Source: Hippophae tibetana
Lineage: Eukaryota > Streptophyta > Magnoliopsida > Rosales > Elaeagnaceae
Direction of reading: 5' to 3'
NCBI GenBank assembly: GCA_037013495.1
Contig: CM072811.1
Span: 44,957,452-45,021,451 of the forward strand
DNA length: 64,000 nt
The notes below the pieces were generated by a model. That model was not told where the DNA came from. It saw nothing but the letters and a program-made list of their open reading frames with translations, and ran no database searches. This document shows positions 11,901-24,014 of the stretch, piece by piece (positions within the stretch are counted from its first letter, which is position 1; every line of letters starts with the position of its first letter). Position numbers and translations under genes: made by a program.

Positions 11901-14900
11901 TTACGCAACACATTGACAGTATAAGAGAAGCGACCACCCTTTCCATGCACTTTATTGAACTTTGGGGCTTCCCACCCTGATTTTTGGCATAGTTGATGAA
12001 GAATAGCCTTAGGAATCTTTGGAGAATCTCCCTTTCTCCAAACACCATCTAATTTCTCCAAATTTTTCTCATTTGAAATCTCTCTCAACTTTTCCCTTTT
12101 CTGCAGTTCAGAAACATCAGAAGGCAAGACTCCATTAGATGGTTCGTCTTCTAAGAAGAAACTACCAAGCTCTACATCTATTGCGCCTTCTTCTGCAACA
12201 ACCTTCTCTTCATTTAAGGGAAGCTCTTTGTACGACCAGCACTCCATGTCCTCTCCAATTCTTGATCCCTTTGCATATGCCAATCCACTTTCTACAGCAG
12301 GCAATGGTTCTCGTCCAGATGACTGACGGGGCATAGAGCTAATACATGTAGCTTCAGAAGCAGCACAGATAGCTTGTTCTTGCTCAAATTCTGATGCCAA
12401 CGCATCATCTGACAATCCTGCTTAGTAAATTCAGAAAGCATGTAATATAAATATAACTTGATAAGGCTTCAAAGAATAAACAAAAGTTAAAATGTACCTA
12501 AAGCAGACAACTCTTGCTTGAGTTTACGGATGATATTTCCTGCATGTTCCTGACTTTTCCTGTCCCCTTTTTGCTTTGCTTCTAGTGCTTCCAACCTTGC
12601 ACCATGGTACTCTGTGGCAATAATTTCGTGGGATCTTGGTTCAGAGACCTATTAAGAGAAATGAATTTAAAGGGGACTCATATTGTGGTTTTTCAAAATA
12701 GCATGCAAAAAAGTATTTAGTCACCCATAATTCTAGTAGAGTAGTTTTCGCATTCTTTTTAATTTTACTAGAGCAGCTTAGTAACTAGAGTAGCTTGGTA
12801 TTTAGAGATTCCACTAGAGTAGCTTGGTATTTAGAGATTCTACTAGAGTAGCCTAGTATTTAGAGAATGTTTCCATTATTTTGGATTGCAACACATATGA
12901 ACCTGCAAAAAGTATAATATGAGAAGCTTTCATTGACTAAAATTGGAGTTCTAAAGACCTGCTCACGAGCGTCCTGAAACGGAAGTAAATACTTGAATAG
13001 CTAAACCATCTTTGAACATTTGAACAGAGTTAATATTTCTTCATATACAAATGAATAAATGCTATCCTCAAATGTATTTTTTGGGTTTAATTTAATTCAC
13101 ATACCAATGAAGCAGAAATATATAAGACTAACCAATCTTCCCTTTCTAAGAACCCACTGATCAAACAGTGAACGAGAAATTAATACAATCACACAGAATT
13201 TCTTTAATTCTGTTTTTAGCATCAAAGCAAATCAGATTCAATGTTCACTCGTAATATGCCTTCAACTTCCCTCTTGGCTCTGGCAGCAGTGACACATTTT
13301 GAATTTGGTCCATTATTATGAATCATTCAGAGAAATTTAAAAACAAATAAACATATTCCTGATATACCCAAAAATAAAAACCTAAATATTGTTATGATGA
13401 GCACTCTCAGCTGTTGAATGCAACAAAATGAGCTACCTGCTCCCTACATGATTATTAAATCCCTATCTTGAAATGTGCATTGCAAATACAGTTTTCTTTT
13501 TCTTCATCCTTTCAGTTTATGCATACCAATAATTACCTTCTCTTGAAAGAAAAAAAAAAGAAATACAGTCATCCTGCATCATAAGTCCTCTTGAGAGAGG
13601 GGCTTGAATGTTATGAGCAAGAGACCATATAGTGTAGAACACAAAAAATTGATGCTAACTAGAGAAGCCTTAGATAAGGATTGATTACTGTGAGTCAAAC
13701 CAAGAACATGAAAAACCCAATTACAGAGAGAAAATTAAAAGAGAAGAATTATCCAAAACTGTGTTTGCTTTCCCTTGGCCCTTGCCTATATGTATTTCTT
13801 CCTAGGCAGTTGCTCAAAACGAGTAGTTTTGAGCAACCAATTTATAGCTCATGCAAAATGACAAAATCTAACCTTCCCACTCAAGAAAAGAAATAACAAG
13901 TAAAACGCATCACACTAAGTACATAAAAACAAGAAGTAAAGATAGACAATAGCATGCAGATGCTCCTGCACCACCCTAATTATTTGTTGATCTTTTTCTA
14001 AAGTAACCATTGTTTCTACATATAGAAATAAATCAAACATATTTTACAGTTATAATTTAAAGTACCTTCGCAGTTGAATCTTCGTCAGTCAAATCATCTT
14101 CCCAAGATTCATCCTGTGGATATGTATAACATTATTAGTTTTGACTGATGCAGTTATTTCAATGGAGTCACACCCAAAAAGAGCGATATTGACAGATATT
14201 TTTTTTGCAAAAGATCATCTTTGACAGATGAAACTTTTAAGAAATTAAATATGAAATATATACATCATAAAGGAACTAGTCAATATATGGCAAAGAAAGG
14301 AGTAAAAGAAATCAAATGTGGAAACACACTGTTAAGATTTCAAGGTTAGGGACATCATACTACTGCAGTTCAATGCGTCCTATGGATGATTTTACCCTCC
14401 CTTTTCAACATTGCAATACACATGTTGTGCCTTTACGTTTTTTTCCCCAAGATTTTAGTGCTTTAACATTCTCATTTAGGTTTGAATAAAATCTTAATTC
14501 TCATGATATCGGGGAACTAAATGTGGAGTCAAAGGCATATGTGAAATGTCCGCTAAATGCTTTCTTCCTATACCTCTTCCTGCTCCTGAACATATCGTTT
14601 GATCCAATCTGCCTGAGAAGGTTGGCATGAATCTAGACTCTCATCATCCCACCGTTCCTTAGTTCTAATAGCAACACCAGGTGCATCCTCATTAATCTCA
14701 CGAGACTGATCCACAGAAGAATTCCAATCTTCACGACTAGTCAATATGACACCAACAGAACCGCTGCCTGGTACATTGCATTTCCCAAATGAATTGGGAC
14801 GTCAATATCCAAAAATCTAAAATGTAAACCTTTAAAATCTGAAAACTAGAAGTAACAGTTAAACCAAACGTCATCAAGCTAGTAGAGCCATTCTTTTTGC

Positions 14901-15614
14901 CAAAAGTGTACCTTCATTTGTATTTGTATGCCTCCCACTTGAAAACTTCAAAGGAAGCTCATCACCCGGCAAATTCAAGCATAACCAATCAAGAGCAGCC
15001 TCAAACGTAGCACCTTCCTACTCAAAACAAAAATCAGCATACTCAATTCATAACATTAATCTTTTATAACAGATTACAAAAGCCAAAACCCACTATCGAA
15101 AATCAAACTATCATCAACCAGAATCTGAAAATTTCCAGGTACATAAATGATGTCAGAAATTTTAGTTCGGTTACTTACCCAGAAGCCAAACATATCATTT
15201 GAAACCCCTCACTATCCATACGAATATATCTCTCTCACTACTCACTCACTCGTTAACCTATCAGGAAGCCAACGCAAAAATATATACAAATTCCACAAAT
15301 CGATATAAATAAATTACCCTAAGAGTAGAGAGAACGAGTTCGATTTGATCATTGGTGAAACCTTCACAAGAGAGCTTCTCGTACACGGCTTTAAGTTTCT
15401 TGGCCTTTTGAGCTGCAGAAAGTGACTCGTCGATTGGAGCAGCCTTACATGGTAGAGTGGACCGATCGGAATTAAGAAGGAGCCGCCGGAGCCGGTTCTC
15501 GTTATCGGCTGAAATCTGAAGCCTCGGACCAGACGAAGACGTTTGCGATTTAGCCGCGTTGGTTAGATTCTGATTCTGATTCTGCTTTTGTTGATGCTTC
15601 TTTTTCGGAGCCAT
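8918..15614 (-). CDS. DExH-box ATP-dependent RNA helicase, DExH7/DHX29 type
   Basis: Six exons joined at GT-AG sites: 15614-15318, 15017-14912, 14767-14574, 14113-14066, 12648-12498 and 12417-8918. They give 4296 coding bases and 1431 residues, close to plant relatives. Order: basic Lys/Gln-rich start (MAPKKKHQQKQ); UBA-like segment at about 70-125, across the first intron; acidic linker; a region at about 400-500 resembling the double-stranded RNA-binding domain of DHX29; then the helicase core with motif I GETGSGKTTQ (about 626), TQPRRIAA, motif II DEVH (about 731), SATVDS, ATNIAETSIT and motif VI QRRGRAGR; then HA2 and OB-fold regions. Animal DHX29 binds the 40S subunit and helps scanning through structured leaders; a similar role here is inference. 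Plant relatives are labelled chloroplastic, but I see no clear transit peptide. All catalytic motifs are intact. It could alternatively be nearer the DHX57 branch. Confidence 0.93.
12649..14065 (-). other. Intron 4 of the helicase gene
   Basis: A 1.4-kb AT-rich intron, the largest of this gene. Apart from the small tandem repeat at 12769-12868 I see no coding or mobile-element signal in it. The small frame at 13681-13896 has no family features. Confidence 0.7.
12769..12868. repeat. Tandem repeat in helicase intron 4
   Basis: About three and a half imperfect copies of a 27-base unit with core CTAGAGTAGCTTGGTATTTA. The two central copies are nearly identical. Confidence 0.8.
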
Positions 15615-15800
15615 TTTCGTGGGTGTTCTCTTTTCTCTTTTCTAAATTTTTGGACAAGATCGAACACTTTGAAGAAGAAGAAATAAAGTGGTTATTGAAT
15701 TTATAATTTTAATGATTTTAGTTGAGTTTTAAAATTTAGGATTTTTTTATCTAAATCGTATTGTAACGCTAACTCAATTACACTTTGGTTTCCTCCTCTA
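15615..15800 (-). promoter_or_regulatory. Helicase 5' leader and promoter region
   Basis: The bases just upstream of the ATG at 15614 are rich in TTC on the coding strand (near 15673-15690), typical of plant 5' leaders. No clear TATA box is placed. Further upstream lies a plus-strand promoter-like segment, listed separately. Confidence 0.35.
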
Positions 15801-16200
15801 AATTTAGAAATACTAAGTAGGTCCGCTCGTCCGCCACGAGCTTCGACGGGCATATAAAAAAGGGATTCGCTTCGAATCAAAAGAATTTTTCTCTTCTTTT
15901 CTACACTGCGATCTTTCTTCTTTTAAAAAAAAATTAATTTGATCGAGGATTCTCTCAGATATAAGATAGATTGAAGCTATAATCAGAACTCTAATTAAGC
16001 CAATTGCATAATTATGACATAAGATAGCTAAACAGATCATAAATTGGTAGAAATTCTTCACTTAATCTCTGTCGCTTCTCACTCTTAATCTCAACGATCT
16101 TGATAGGACTCATATACGCTGGGCCTGTCCTTTTCTTTCTTGTTTAATGGCATCCCTTGGTTAATTTTACAAGCTTCTTCGTTCATTTTCTAATTAATAA
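15801..16200 (+). promoter_or_regulatory. Promoter-like segment pointing away from the helicase
   Basis: On the plus strand a TATA-like CATATAAAAAAGGG at about 15851-15864 is followed by pyrimidine-rich leader-like sequence (15890-15920), then by TGGGCC (about 16119) and an ATG at 16147. That ATG opens only four codons before a possible GT donor or a stop. No downstream exon is visible. It may be half of a bidirectional promoter, the start of a lost gene, or chance. A short hairpin GATTCG-CTT-CGAATC lies at about 15865-15879. Confidence 0.3.
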
Positions 16201-18442
16201 ACTGAATTCATTTACTATTGTAATTTAAAAATACTATTAGTTAAATCAAAATTTTAAAACTCAAATTTTTTTTATTTGTAAAATAAAAATTAAAAAAAGT
16301 TCCCTATTAGTCTCACACTTTCTATATCATATTTCTATCTTTTACTCACTTTTTTTATCTCTCAATTTTTATATTTTATTTTTTACTAATGAAATAATGA
16401 TGAGAGACAAAGGAGAGAATGAATCTTGAGAAAGAAGAAGAGAAATTGTAATTTTTTTTTCTATATTTTTTATTAATAAAATATATAATTTTTATTTTAT
16501 TTTAAAATATAATAATTTTTAAATTTTTTGAATTAATTAATAATATTTTTAAATTACAAGACTAAATAAACTCGTCACAATAATTACAGAATTAAAATAT
16601 ATAAAAACTATATTTATAAACCCAAATTATAACCTAACTTATACCTAAATGTGATAGGTAAATAAGATAAAATAGACTCATATTTAATAGAATAGCAAAA
16701 TGTTACATATATATGTATAAAATACAAAAAACAAATAAAATATATTATTTTAAGCACATTATGAGCCAACAAATAAGAAATGAACTTGTAAGTTAATTTA
16801 TATCATTTTATTTTAGATAATTATTTTATAAAAATAATATAATAGATATAAATATAAAGTTTAAAATAACATTATAATTTGCTTAAAAAATAACATTATA
16901 AATTTTTTTATAATATAATTTTTTTGAATTATATGTATAAATTATGTGCGCATATAAGTATTTAATTGTTTAAAAAAGTATCAAAAAAACTTAAACCATT
17001 AATCTATAAAAAAATTATTGACCTAAATAATAATATTATAAAAATAACCTTAGATATAATTTAATTCTTATGCATGAGTTTGATAAAAAAAACTATAGTT
17101 AGAACTTTAAGTCTTATTAATATCTTATACGCACTATTTTTGAAAATTAAATTTTTTTAAATTCATTTAAGAGTTGTGATATTATTATTATGTACAAATA
17201 ATGTTTTAAAAATTTAATTTTCTAAATTTATTAACTTCTTTTAAAAAAAGACTACCACGAAGCCAAATCGTTATGTTTAAAATTCTAATTTTTAAATTTA
17301 TAATATAAATTTAAGAATTTTAATATTATTATTGTATATAAATGGTACTATAAAATCTAATTTTTAAAATTTATAATATAGATTTCTACGGTGCTTTAAC
17401 TTAAAAAAAAGACCTCAACAATAAAAATAAAAAAATTATTTAAATGTAATTTGATTCATACATAAGTTGGATAAATAATATAATTTAGGTATAATTTGAT
17501 TGGTAGAATAGACAAATGACATGATAATAACTACGTAATCTAGTGATACATATAAATTCTTAAATAAAAAATAAAAAATAATAAAAGTTCAAACATTGAT
17601 ATTGTTACGTTACATAATTTTGATAGTATCATTGTATGTATTTTTATTAAAAAATGGTACTTTAAAATCCAATTTTTTTTCACATCATAGTATGAAATTG
17701 ACTTTAATTTTTTTTTTTGAAAAATACTTGCTTAATATATAAATAGATAAATGTTATAATCATAACGGTATAATATAATGATAAATGTAAAAAAAATTAT
17801 ACAAAAAATAAAAATTTCAAAAATTGGTATTATTATAATACATAAGTATATGAGTAGATAAATGATATAGTCATAACCACAAAGTCTAGTAGTAAGTAAA
17901 ATTCAGTATTTGATATTATCACAATATATAATTTTGATATTATTATTGTATGCATTTTTGTTATAACATTCTATTTTAAAAACATACTTTTTTATATTAT
18001 AATATAAACTTAACTTTTTAAGTAAATTTTATTAAAGAAAGACGACAACAAAAGCCAAAAAAATGAACAATGATTGACATTTTTTTATACATACTATAAA
18101 AAACATCCAAATATTTAAATCCAATGATTTTTCAAAAATAAAGTTAAAATTATTTATTTGATAGAAAAATAGATATAACATAATAAAAACAACCCTAAAA
18201 TCTAGATAGCAATATCATCCATATTTGTTGGTCAACATTACCATTTTGTGCGCCATCATCCGTCAATTACCTCACAAACCTTTTTTGCTAACAATGTTGA
18301 TGAGTAATAGAAAAAAGGGAAAAAATTGCAAAAATGAAAGTCATTTCTCAACTCATCATTCATAATGGCATCGTTAAATCGTAACAAACTCTACTAACAA
18401 CTAATTTCATCATATATTTTTTGTAAATATTTTTTGGATATA
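16200..18442. repeat. AT-rich intergenic DNA with degenerate repeats
   Basis: No gene is visible. Between about 17,000 and 18,060 a diverged module recurs about four times: a run like TTGATATTATTATTGTATG, then AAATCCAATTTTT-type sequence, sometimes followed by AAAGACNACNACNAAAGCC (near 17246 and 18036). Spacing is irregular at roughly 150-400 bases. Confidence 0.45.
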
Positions 18443-19038
18443 TGATACAGAACAGTTAATCTGTCCGCTTAGAGTGAGGCAATACTTACTCCATGTGGCA
18501 CGCGATTGTTTTCTTTGATTCAAAACTATAAGTTCAATGGGCCCACGGCTATGACTTGACAGTTTAGTGAGACCTCACGACTTTACTTTTAGGGAAAAAT
18601 CTCAAAACACATTATGTCATTTAGAGAGTACTCACCCCTTATAAGCACATCATCACTTAGCTTTCTAAGTAACGTGGGACATTTGTAGGCACATTACATC
18701 ATACATCCCTACTTAGAAAGTCTTACGTCCTCGTAAGAACGCAAGCCTACATAGCCCAATAGAGTCATGAATCTGATACCAACTAATATAGAATGGTTAA
18801 TATGTCCGCTTATAATGGGACAGGACCTACTATACGTGGAATGAGATTGTCCACTTTAGTCCATAACTATAAGTTCAGCAAGCCACGAACATGACTTGAC
18901 AATTCAGCGAGGCCTCCCGACTTTACTTATAGGAATAAATCTCAAAACGTGTCATACCATTTAAAGAGTAGTCACCTGTTATAAGTACATCACTACTTAA
19001 TTTTCTAAATAATGTGAAACATGTGCAAGCACACTACA
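18443..19038 (-). mobile_element. TRIM (terminal-repeat retrotransposon in miniature)
   Basis: Two direct repeats of about 255 bases, at about 18443-18698 and 18785-19038, flank only about 86 bases. At 18772-18781 the internal part reads TCTGATACCA, the complement of TGGTATCAGA (initiator tRNA-Met PBS), a few bases from the right-hand repeat. The right repeat is therefore the 5' LTR of a minus-strand element. The internal bases next to the left repeat read AAGTAGGGATG on the minus strand, a weak PPT. The size and layout fit TRIM elements, which encode nothing and rely on other elements' enzymes. Repeats have diverged by many substitutions, and I could not find a clean target-site duplication. 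Confidence 0.8.
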
Positions 19039-20340
19039 TTAATATAACTATGGAAGACACAAGGTGGAAGAGAAAATGCAATACAATGATTTTTGTTTTT
19101 CTATTTTTTAATAAAATAGATAATTCTAACTTTATCTTTAAATAAATATCAAATTTTAAAAATATAAACTTAACTTATTTATTTTTAATATCATAAAAAT
19201 AAAATAGTCCACTTTAAAAATTATAGAATCAATATATCATTAATTTGACTCAAAACACTAAAATTTAGGTATTCTATTAAAAAATTTACTAACTCTATGA
19301 AAATTAGAATTTTATAAATTACATAAAAATTTCATTTTATTTAAAATGTTATTGATTTTAAAAACTTTTAAAAAATCTCACTTAATTTTTTTTTGTTTTG
19401 AAAAATTTATAATAATTTTTATTTTTATTACTCACCTCCAATTGTATTATTTATTCAACTATTATCAATGTAAATTCATAAAAATCATTGAATAAAATCC
19501 ATTCAAATCTACAAGAATTTGACAAAATCTACCTGTCTTTAAAAGTTTTTAAAATCTTTAAAATTTAGGATAAATGGTTATAAAAGTCTCTTAAATTAGA
19601 TCATTTATGTCATTTAATCTCTCAGATTATAAACAATGTTATTTAGTCTTTTAACTTTGTAAAAATGATTGATTAAAGATAAATTATATTATTTTAATAA
19701 TTTTTCATTTAAAATATTATTATATTCTATTAAGTAGTTAGAAAGCGATTAAAATAAAGCTTTAATTAGAATAAAATTGAAATTTAGATTAGGCTCATTC
19801 AAGACAACTCAAACCGATCAACCTCACACGAAATGCCACCCACATGTGTGTGTGTATATATATATATATATTCAAAATAGCAAAAAAAAAAAATTAAATA
19901 CAACATAACACAAATTGAATAAATTATTATTATTTATTTAAGTAATAAGTAATAAATATCTATGAAACTTCAACCCATTTTAGGGTCGGTAAAACGATCA
20001 TAGTACATTCAAACTAGTAGTTAGAATAAGTCATATAGTTAAGGAATATTACCTATGAAGCTTCAACCCATACATGTTCGGTAAAATGATCAAGTAAGTA
20101 CGAACCATTAGTTATATGAAATTTTTATTTCTTAAAAATAAGAACTATTATGAATTTCTTCAACCCATTAGACTGATAAAACGATCATCGTAAGTATATG
20201 TGATTATAGTTAAATGAAAATTTAAACAATATAAACAATGAGTTCTATCTTCTGTCAAAAGTTAATTGAGTATCTTGATAGTTAATAGTAGACAATAATT
20301 TTAAAAATTAAGATTCTTGTTTAACATTTAAAGATATTAT
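19039..20340. repeat. AT-rich intergenic with a microsatellite and three 95-bp repeats
   Basis: No gene is visible up to the pararetrovirus. A compound GT/AT microsatellite lies at about 19848-19871. Three diverged copies of a unit of about 95 bases occur at about 19960, 20058 and 20158. Each contains CTTCAACCCA followed 10-15 bases later by GGTAAAACGATCA or a close variant. The repeats end just before the first pararetroviral frame and may belong to its non-coding leader; that is inference. Confidence 0.55.
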
Positions 20341-23300
20341 ATTGATGATTAATATTGTCATAGTTTACAAGTTAAATTTTATTTTGTTTAAAATTTTAAA
20401 TATGTCTTTTAGTAGAACTTCTTCATTTTCTTTTTTAACTTCTTCTAATAATAATTCTGTAGGTTCAGTTTCTATATCTTTTTTTGAACCTTCTTCTTAT
20501 TATTTTCAAAACAATGAATCAACTTATAATTCATATCAAAACAACGAAAGAGATAAATAACCTTCTTTCGAACAAAATCTTTTTTATCTTCAAAACTCTT
20601 TTGATTACCAAAACTCTTTTAACAAAATCCAAAAACCTTTACAAATTGGTAGCACAAAAGCTTATTTCAAAAACCAGAAATCTTCTAAAAGGGATTATTC
20701 TGTCAAAACAACAGAAGGAGATGAAAATATCTCTTCTGACTTATCAAACAAAATAGAGTGGGCTTACGCTCTACACAAAAAACAACTAAAAGATGCAAAC
20801 TTTAAAATTGGTGCTGAAATAACACCAGATAAAAGGAAAGAAAATATTTCAAATCTTTCTACCAAAAACAAGGAAAGATATATCCAAACATCCATTCCTT
20901 CCAAATCCTAACCTAGGCTTCTTACCTTAGGACAAAACCAAGAGATGAATCAATCACATCCTTCATCATCAACACCTTCAAACATATCCTATGAAAAGGA
21001 ATATAAATTACTAGACATAGAAACCCTACGTTTAGACATAAATTTTTCTCATAACAAAAAGATCAAAGAATGGTTTCTTCAAACATACTCAAAAGTGCTA
21101 AGGCTAGCAACTTTAGAAAACACGTTAGGTATGTCCAAGAACACTAGCAAAACATATTATTTTTTGATTGATTAGAGATCTATTAGGAAACCAAAGGTCA
21201 AACCTTTCCTTTCAAAATTGACTCAAAACTAGAAAAAATTATCAAAACACTAAACTTTGAACCATTTAGTTTAATTAAAACATCACTAATTACTATAGTT
21301 AACCCTAAACCAATTAGCTTAGTTGAAATATCATCGGTCTCTATAGATAACCCTAAACCAATTAACATTGAAGACTCTGTTAACATAGAACCTATAGCTA
21401 TAGTTCCAAAAATATTATCACTTGAACTTCTAGTTGACCCTATAGTTCTAGTTATATCATCACCAGAACCTATAGTCTACCTTATAGTACCATAACCATT
21501 ATCACTAGAACTAATAGTTAACCCTATAGTTCCAAAAACATTATCACCTGAACTCATAGTTGACCTTATAGTTCTAGAAACCAAAAACTTTTCAGAAATC
21601 ATTACTAAAGAAATCACAGAAGAAGATTTTAATAGATTACTGGATAATGAATGGGAAAACATATCACCAGTTGAACAAGTTAATTCAATTAACATGTTCA
21701 ACACCAAAAATAAAACATTAGAGAATATTAGCATTGTCTCATAAACGGACCCTAATACCTTTAAATCATTTCAAGAACATTCTCTTGAGGTTGCAACACA
21801 AATATCACCAATAAGCATTACCCCAACTAAGTCCTCAGGTTTAGGAACCCAGCCAAACCTACTCATTCAAAATAGATATAATACTTCATCCATCTATCAA
21901 TGGAATATTGATGGCATAAACGATCGAAAAATCTTAAACCTATTATAACAAATGACTATGATGTCAAATGCTTATAAAATCCAGTCTGGAACTTCAGACA
22001 AAACAATTGTTGAACTCCTCGTAGCTGGCTTCTTAAGCCAACTAAAAGGATGGTGGGATTCCATCTTACCAAGCAACAACAATTGGATATATTAAATGTT
22101 ATCCAAACTAGAGAGAATGGTGAACCCATTCTTAATCATCGTAGAGAAGTTATTCAAAATGTAATACCCACTTGGATATCTACAATATCATTGCATTTTT
22201 TGGGTAACTCCTTACACATAAAGGATTAAAACATCGAGCTCCTTTCAAACCTTCGGTGTTCAAAATTTAGTGTTTTTCACTGGCACAAAACAACCTTCTT
22301 TAGCAGAGTTATGCTAAGAGAAGACTCTAACCAACCCTACTGGAAAGAAAAGTTCCTAACAAGACTTCCTAAACTCCTAGGAGAGAAAGTTAGATGATTT
22401 TTATAATCATCTCACTTACGGTGAATTGATTAGTTTCACTCAAAACCAAAAGGTTCAAATCTGCAAAAACTTGGAGTTACAAAACCAACTCAAAAGGGAA
22501 ATGCATGAAATACAGAAATAAATAAGTTCTTACTATAAACAGTTCAACGATTCCCTTAGTGAGGACAAATATTTCTATACACTTTACTGTAGTAAAACAA
22601 CTTCAAAACCATAGAAGATATCTCCCAAATATCTAGAATCCTCTTCAAAAATAATCACTTGTTACAGATGTGGCAAGAAAAGCCATACTTCAACATACTG
22701 TCGAGTTTCCAAGAAACTCCAAAAATCAAAACTTGAGAAAGAGACTCTCCAAAAGGTCTTTACTATTCCCACCAAAACATTAAGTCTGAAGCCCATATTT
22801 AAAACTCTTCTAATAATCGAAACTATCAAAATAGTAAATTAGTCATAACTAATTTTGATAAACCAAAATAAGAAAACTTTGTAAAAAAAAGAATTTCTAT
22901 ATATCAAAACGTTTTCCAAAATTAAGCTTGTAAACCAAACTTTCAAGAAAAAGAGCTAAAACTCCAAATGCATTATTCATGCATATTTTCAAAACAAAAG
23001 TTTTGGCAAATTCAATTTGCACAAAAATACCAATGTATAACAACATTCTATTTTAAAAATATCCTCAAAACTTTGCATTATTTATCTCGATGATATAAAA
23101 TGTTTCAAAACTTTCTTTTATGCCAGTTAAAGAAATCATTCTTACCTGGGGAAGAAGAATAAGTTGATTGACCAGAACACCTCTGGACATAGGTATGAAT
23201 CCTTTCCTACAAAAGTTTTGTGTATTATCAAACTTCAATCTGAAAAAACCTTTTTTTTTATGGATTGATTTGGAATTACCAAAACAAAATTTAAATCTTA

Positions 23301-24010
23301 CCTCAAAACTTATTTTTACAAAATGGCAAGCTATATTAAATATATCTTTGATTTTAATATAGAATTTATCAAAGGTAAACTTGTTGCCAAATTTCATAAC
23401 CAAATTGATTTATTAAATCATAACCTTTTAAGGATTGATTATAAATCAAAAATGGAGATTTTCAAAACCTTTCAAAATTCCCTTGAGAATATTGAAGATC
23501 AAAAACAATTAGAGGCCCTAACCTCTACACATATAACTTCTAAACTTATTAAAATAAAAAAGAAGGATTTTTCTCCTCTTCTAATATTATCACTGCATCA
23601 AAGAAAGGAGACTCGTCTCCAAAACTTTTCCCAAAATCATCTGAGTATATTTTGGAAAACTACTCAGAATATCAACAAAGATTTTATAACAAAATTCCTT
23701 ATATCTCAAAGGAAGAATCTTCTTCCAAAATAAATTCTAAAATGGGGAAAGGAGAAACATCTTCTCCAAAATATTTTCAAAAAACATCTTAGTCCATTTT
23801 AAAAATCGCTCAAATTAATATAACAATCAAAAAAAGATTTCAAAACAAAAATCCTTATGTTTCTCTAATAAAATATTTTTCAAAACCAACTGGTTATATT
23901 TTCAACCAAACTACTCAGGCTATTATGACAAAGTTCCTTATATTTCTGTATAAAAAATATTTTCAAAACTAGAATTCGGTAACAAGAATTCTTTACAAAA
24001 TATCTTCAAA
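20340..24010 (+). pseudogene. Endogenous pararetrovirus (Caulimoviridae), degraded
   Basis: Fossil of a plant DNA pararetrovirus, broken by many stops and frameshifts. Recognisable parts in order: a Ser/Asn-rich start (20403 on) and unassigned frames to about 21175; a Pro/Ile-rich acidic stretch at about 21200-21740; the caulimovirid capsid core with YQWNIDGI (about 21895), SNAYKIQSG and QLKGWWD (about 22035-22060); a CCHC zinc knuckle CYRCGKKSHTSTYC at 22660-22701; an RT active-site box IIYLDD at 23077-23094; and an RNase H-end motif FDFNIEFIKGK at about 23345-23379. Zinc knuckle to YLDD spans about 390 bases and YLDD to RNase H about 250, far shorter than in intact viruses, so most of the protease, RT and RNase H is deleted. 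Order and motifs suggest a petuvirus/florendovirus-like type, but the genus is uncertain. Not replication-competent. Confidence 0.8.
23323..23960 (+). pseudogene. Pararetroviral segment after RNase H, with repeats
   Basis: A 136-codon frame (23323-23733) starts in the RNase H-end motif and stays open. In an overlapping frame, peptide modules of the kind SSPKxF...YILxNxxxxQ...NKxPYIS recur at about 23613-23720, 23745-23870 and 23875-23960, each about 100-130 bases. Some copies have stops. I do not recognise the function. It is probably the C-terminal, low-complexity part of the viral polyprotein or a neighbouring viral frame. Confidence 0.45.
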
Positions 24011-24014
24011 AATT

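Noticed and set aside
12139..12336. 65-codon plus frame, and the similar one at 9646-9969
   Set aside because: Antisense shadows of the large helicase exon.
15813..16061. 82-codon minus-strand frame upstream of the helicase
   Set aside because: Hydrophobic and basic by composition, no family resemblance, and overlaps promoter-like sequence on the other strand.
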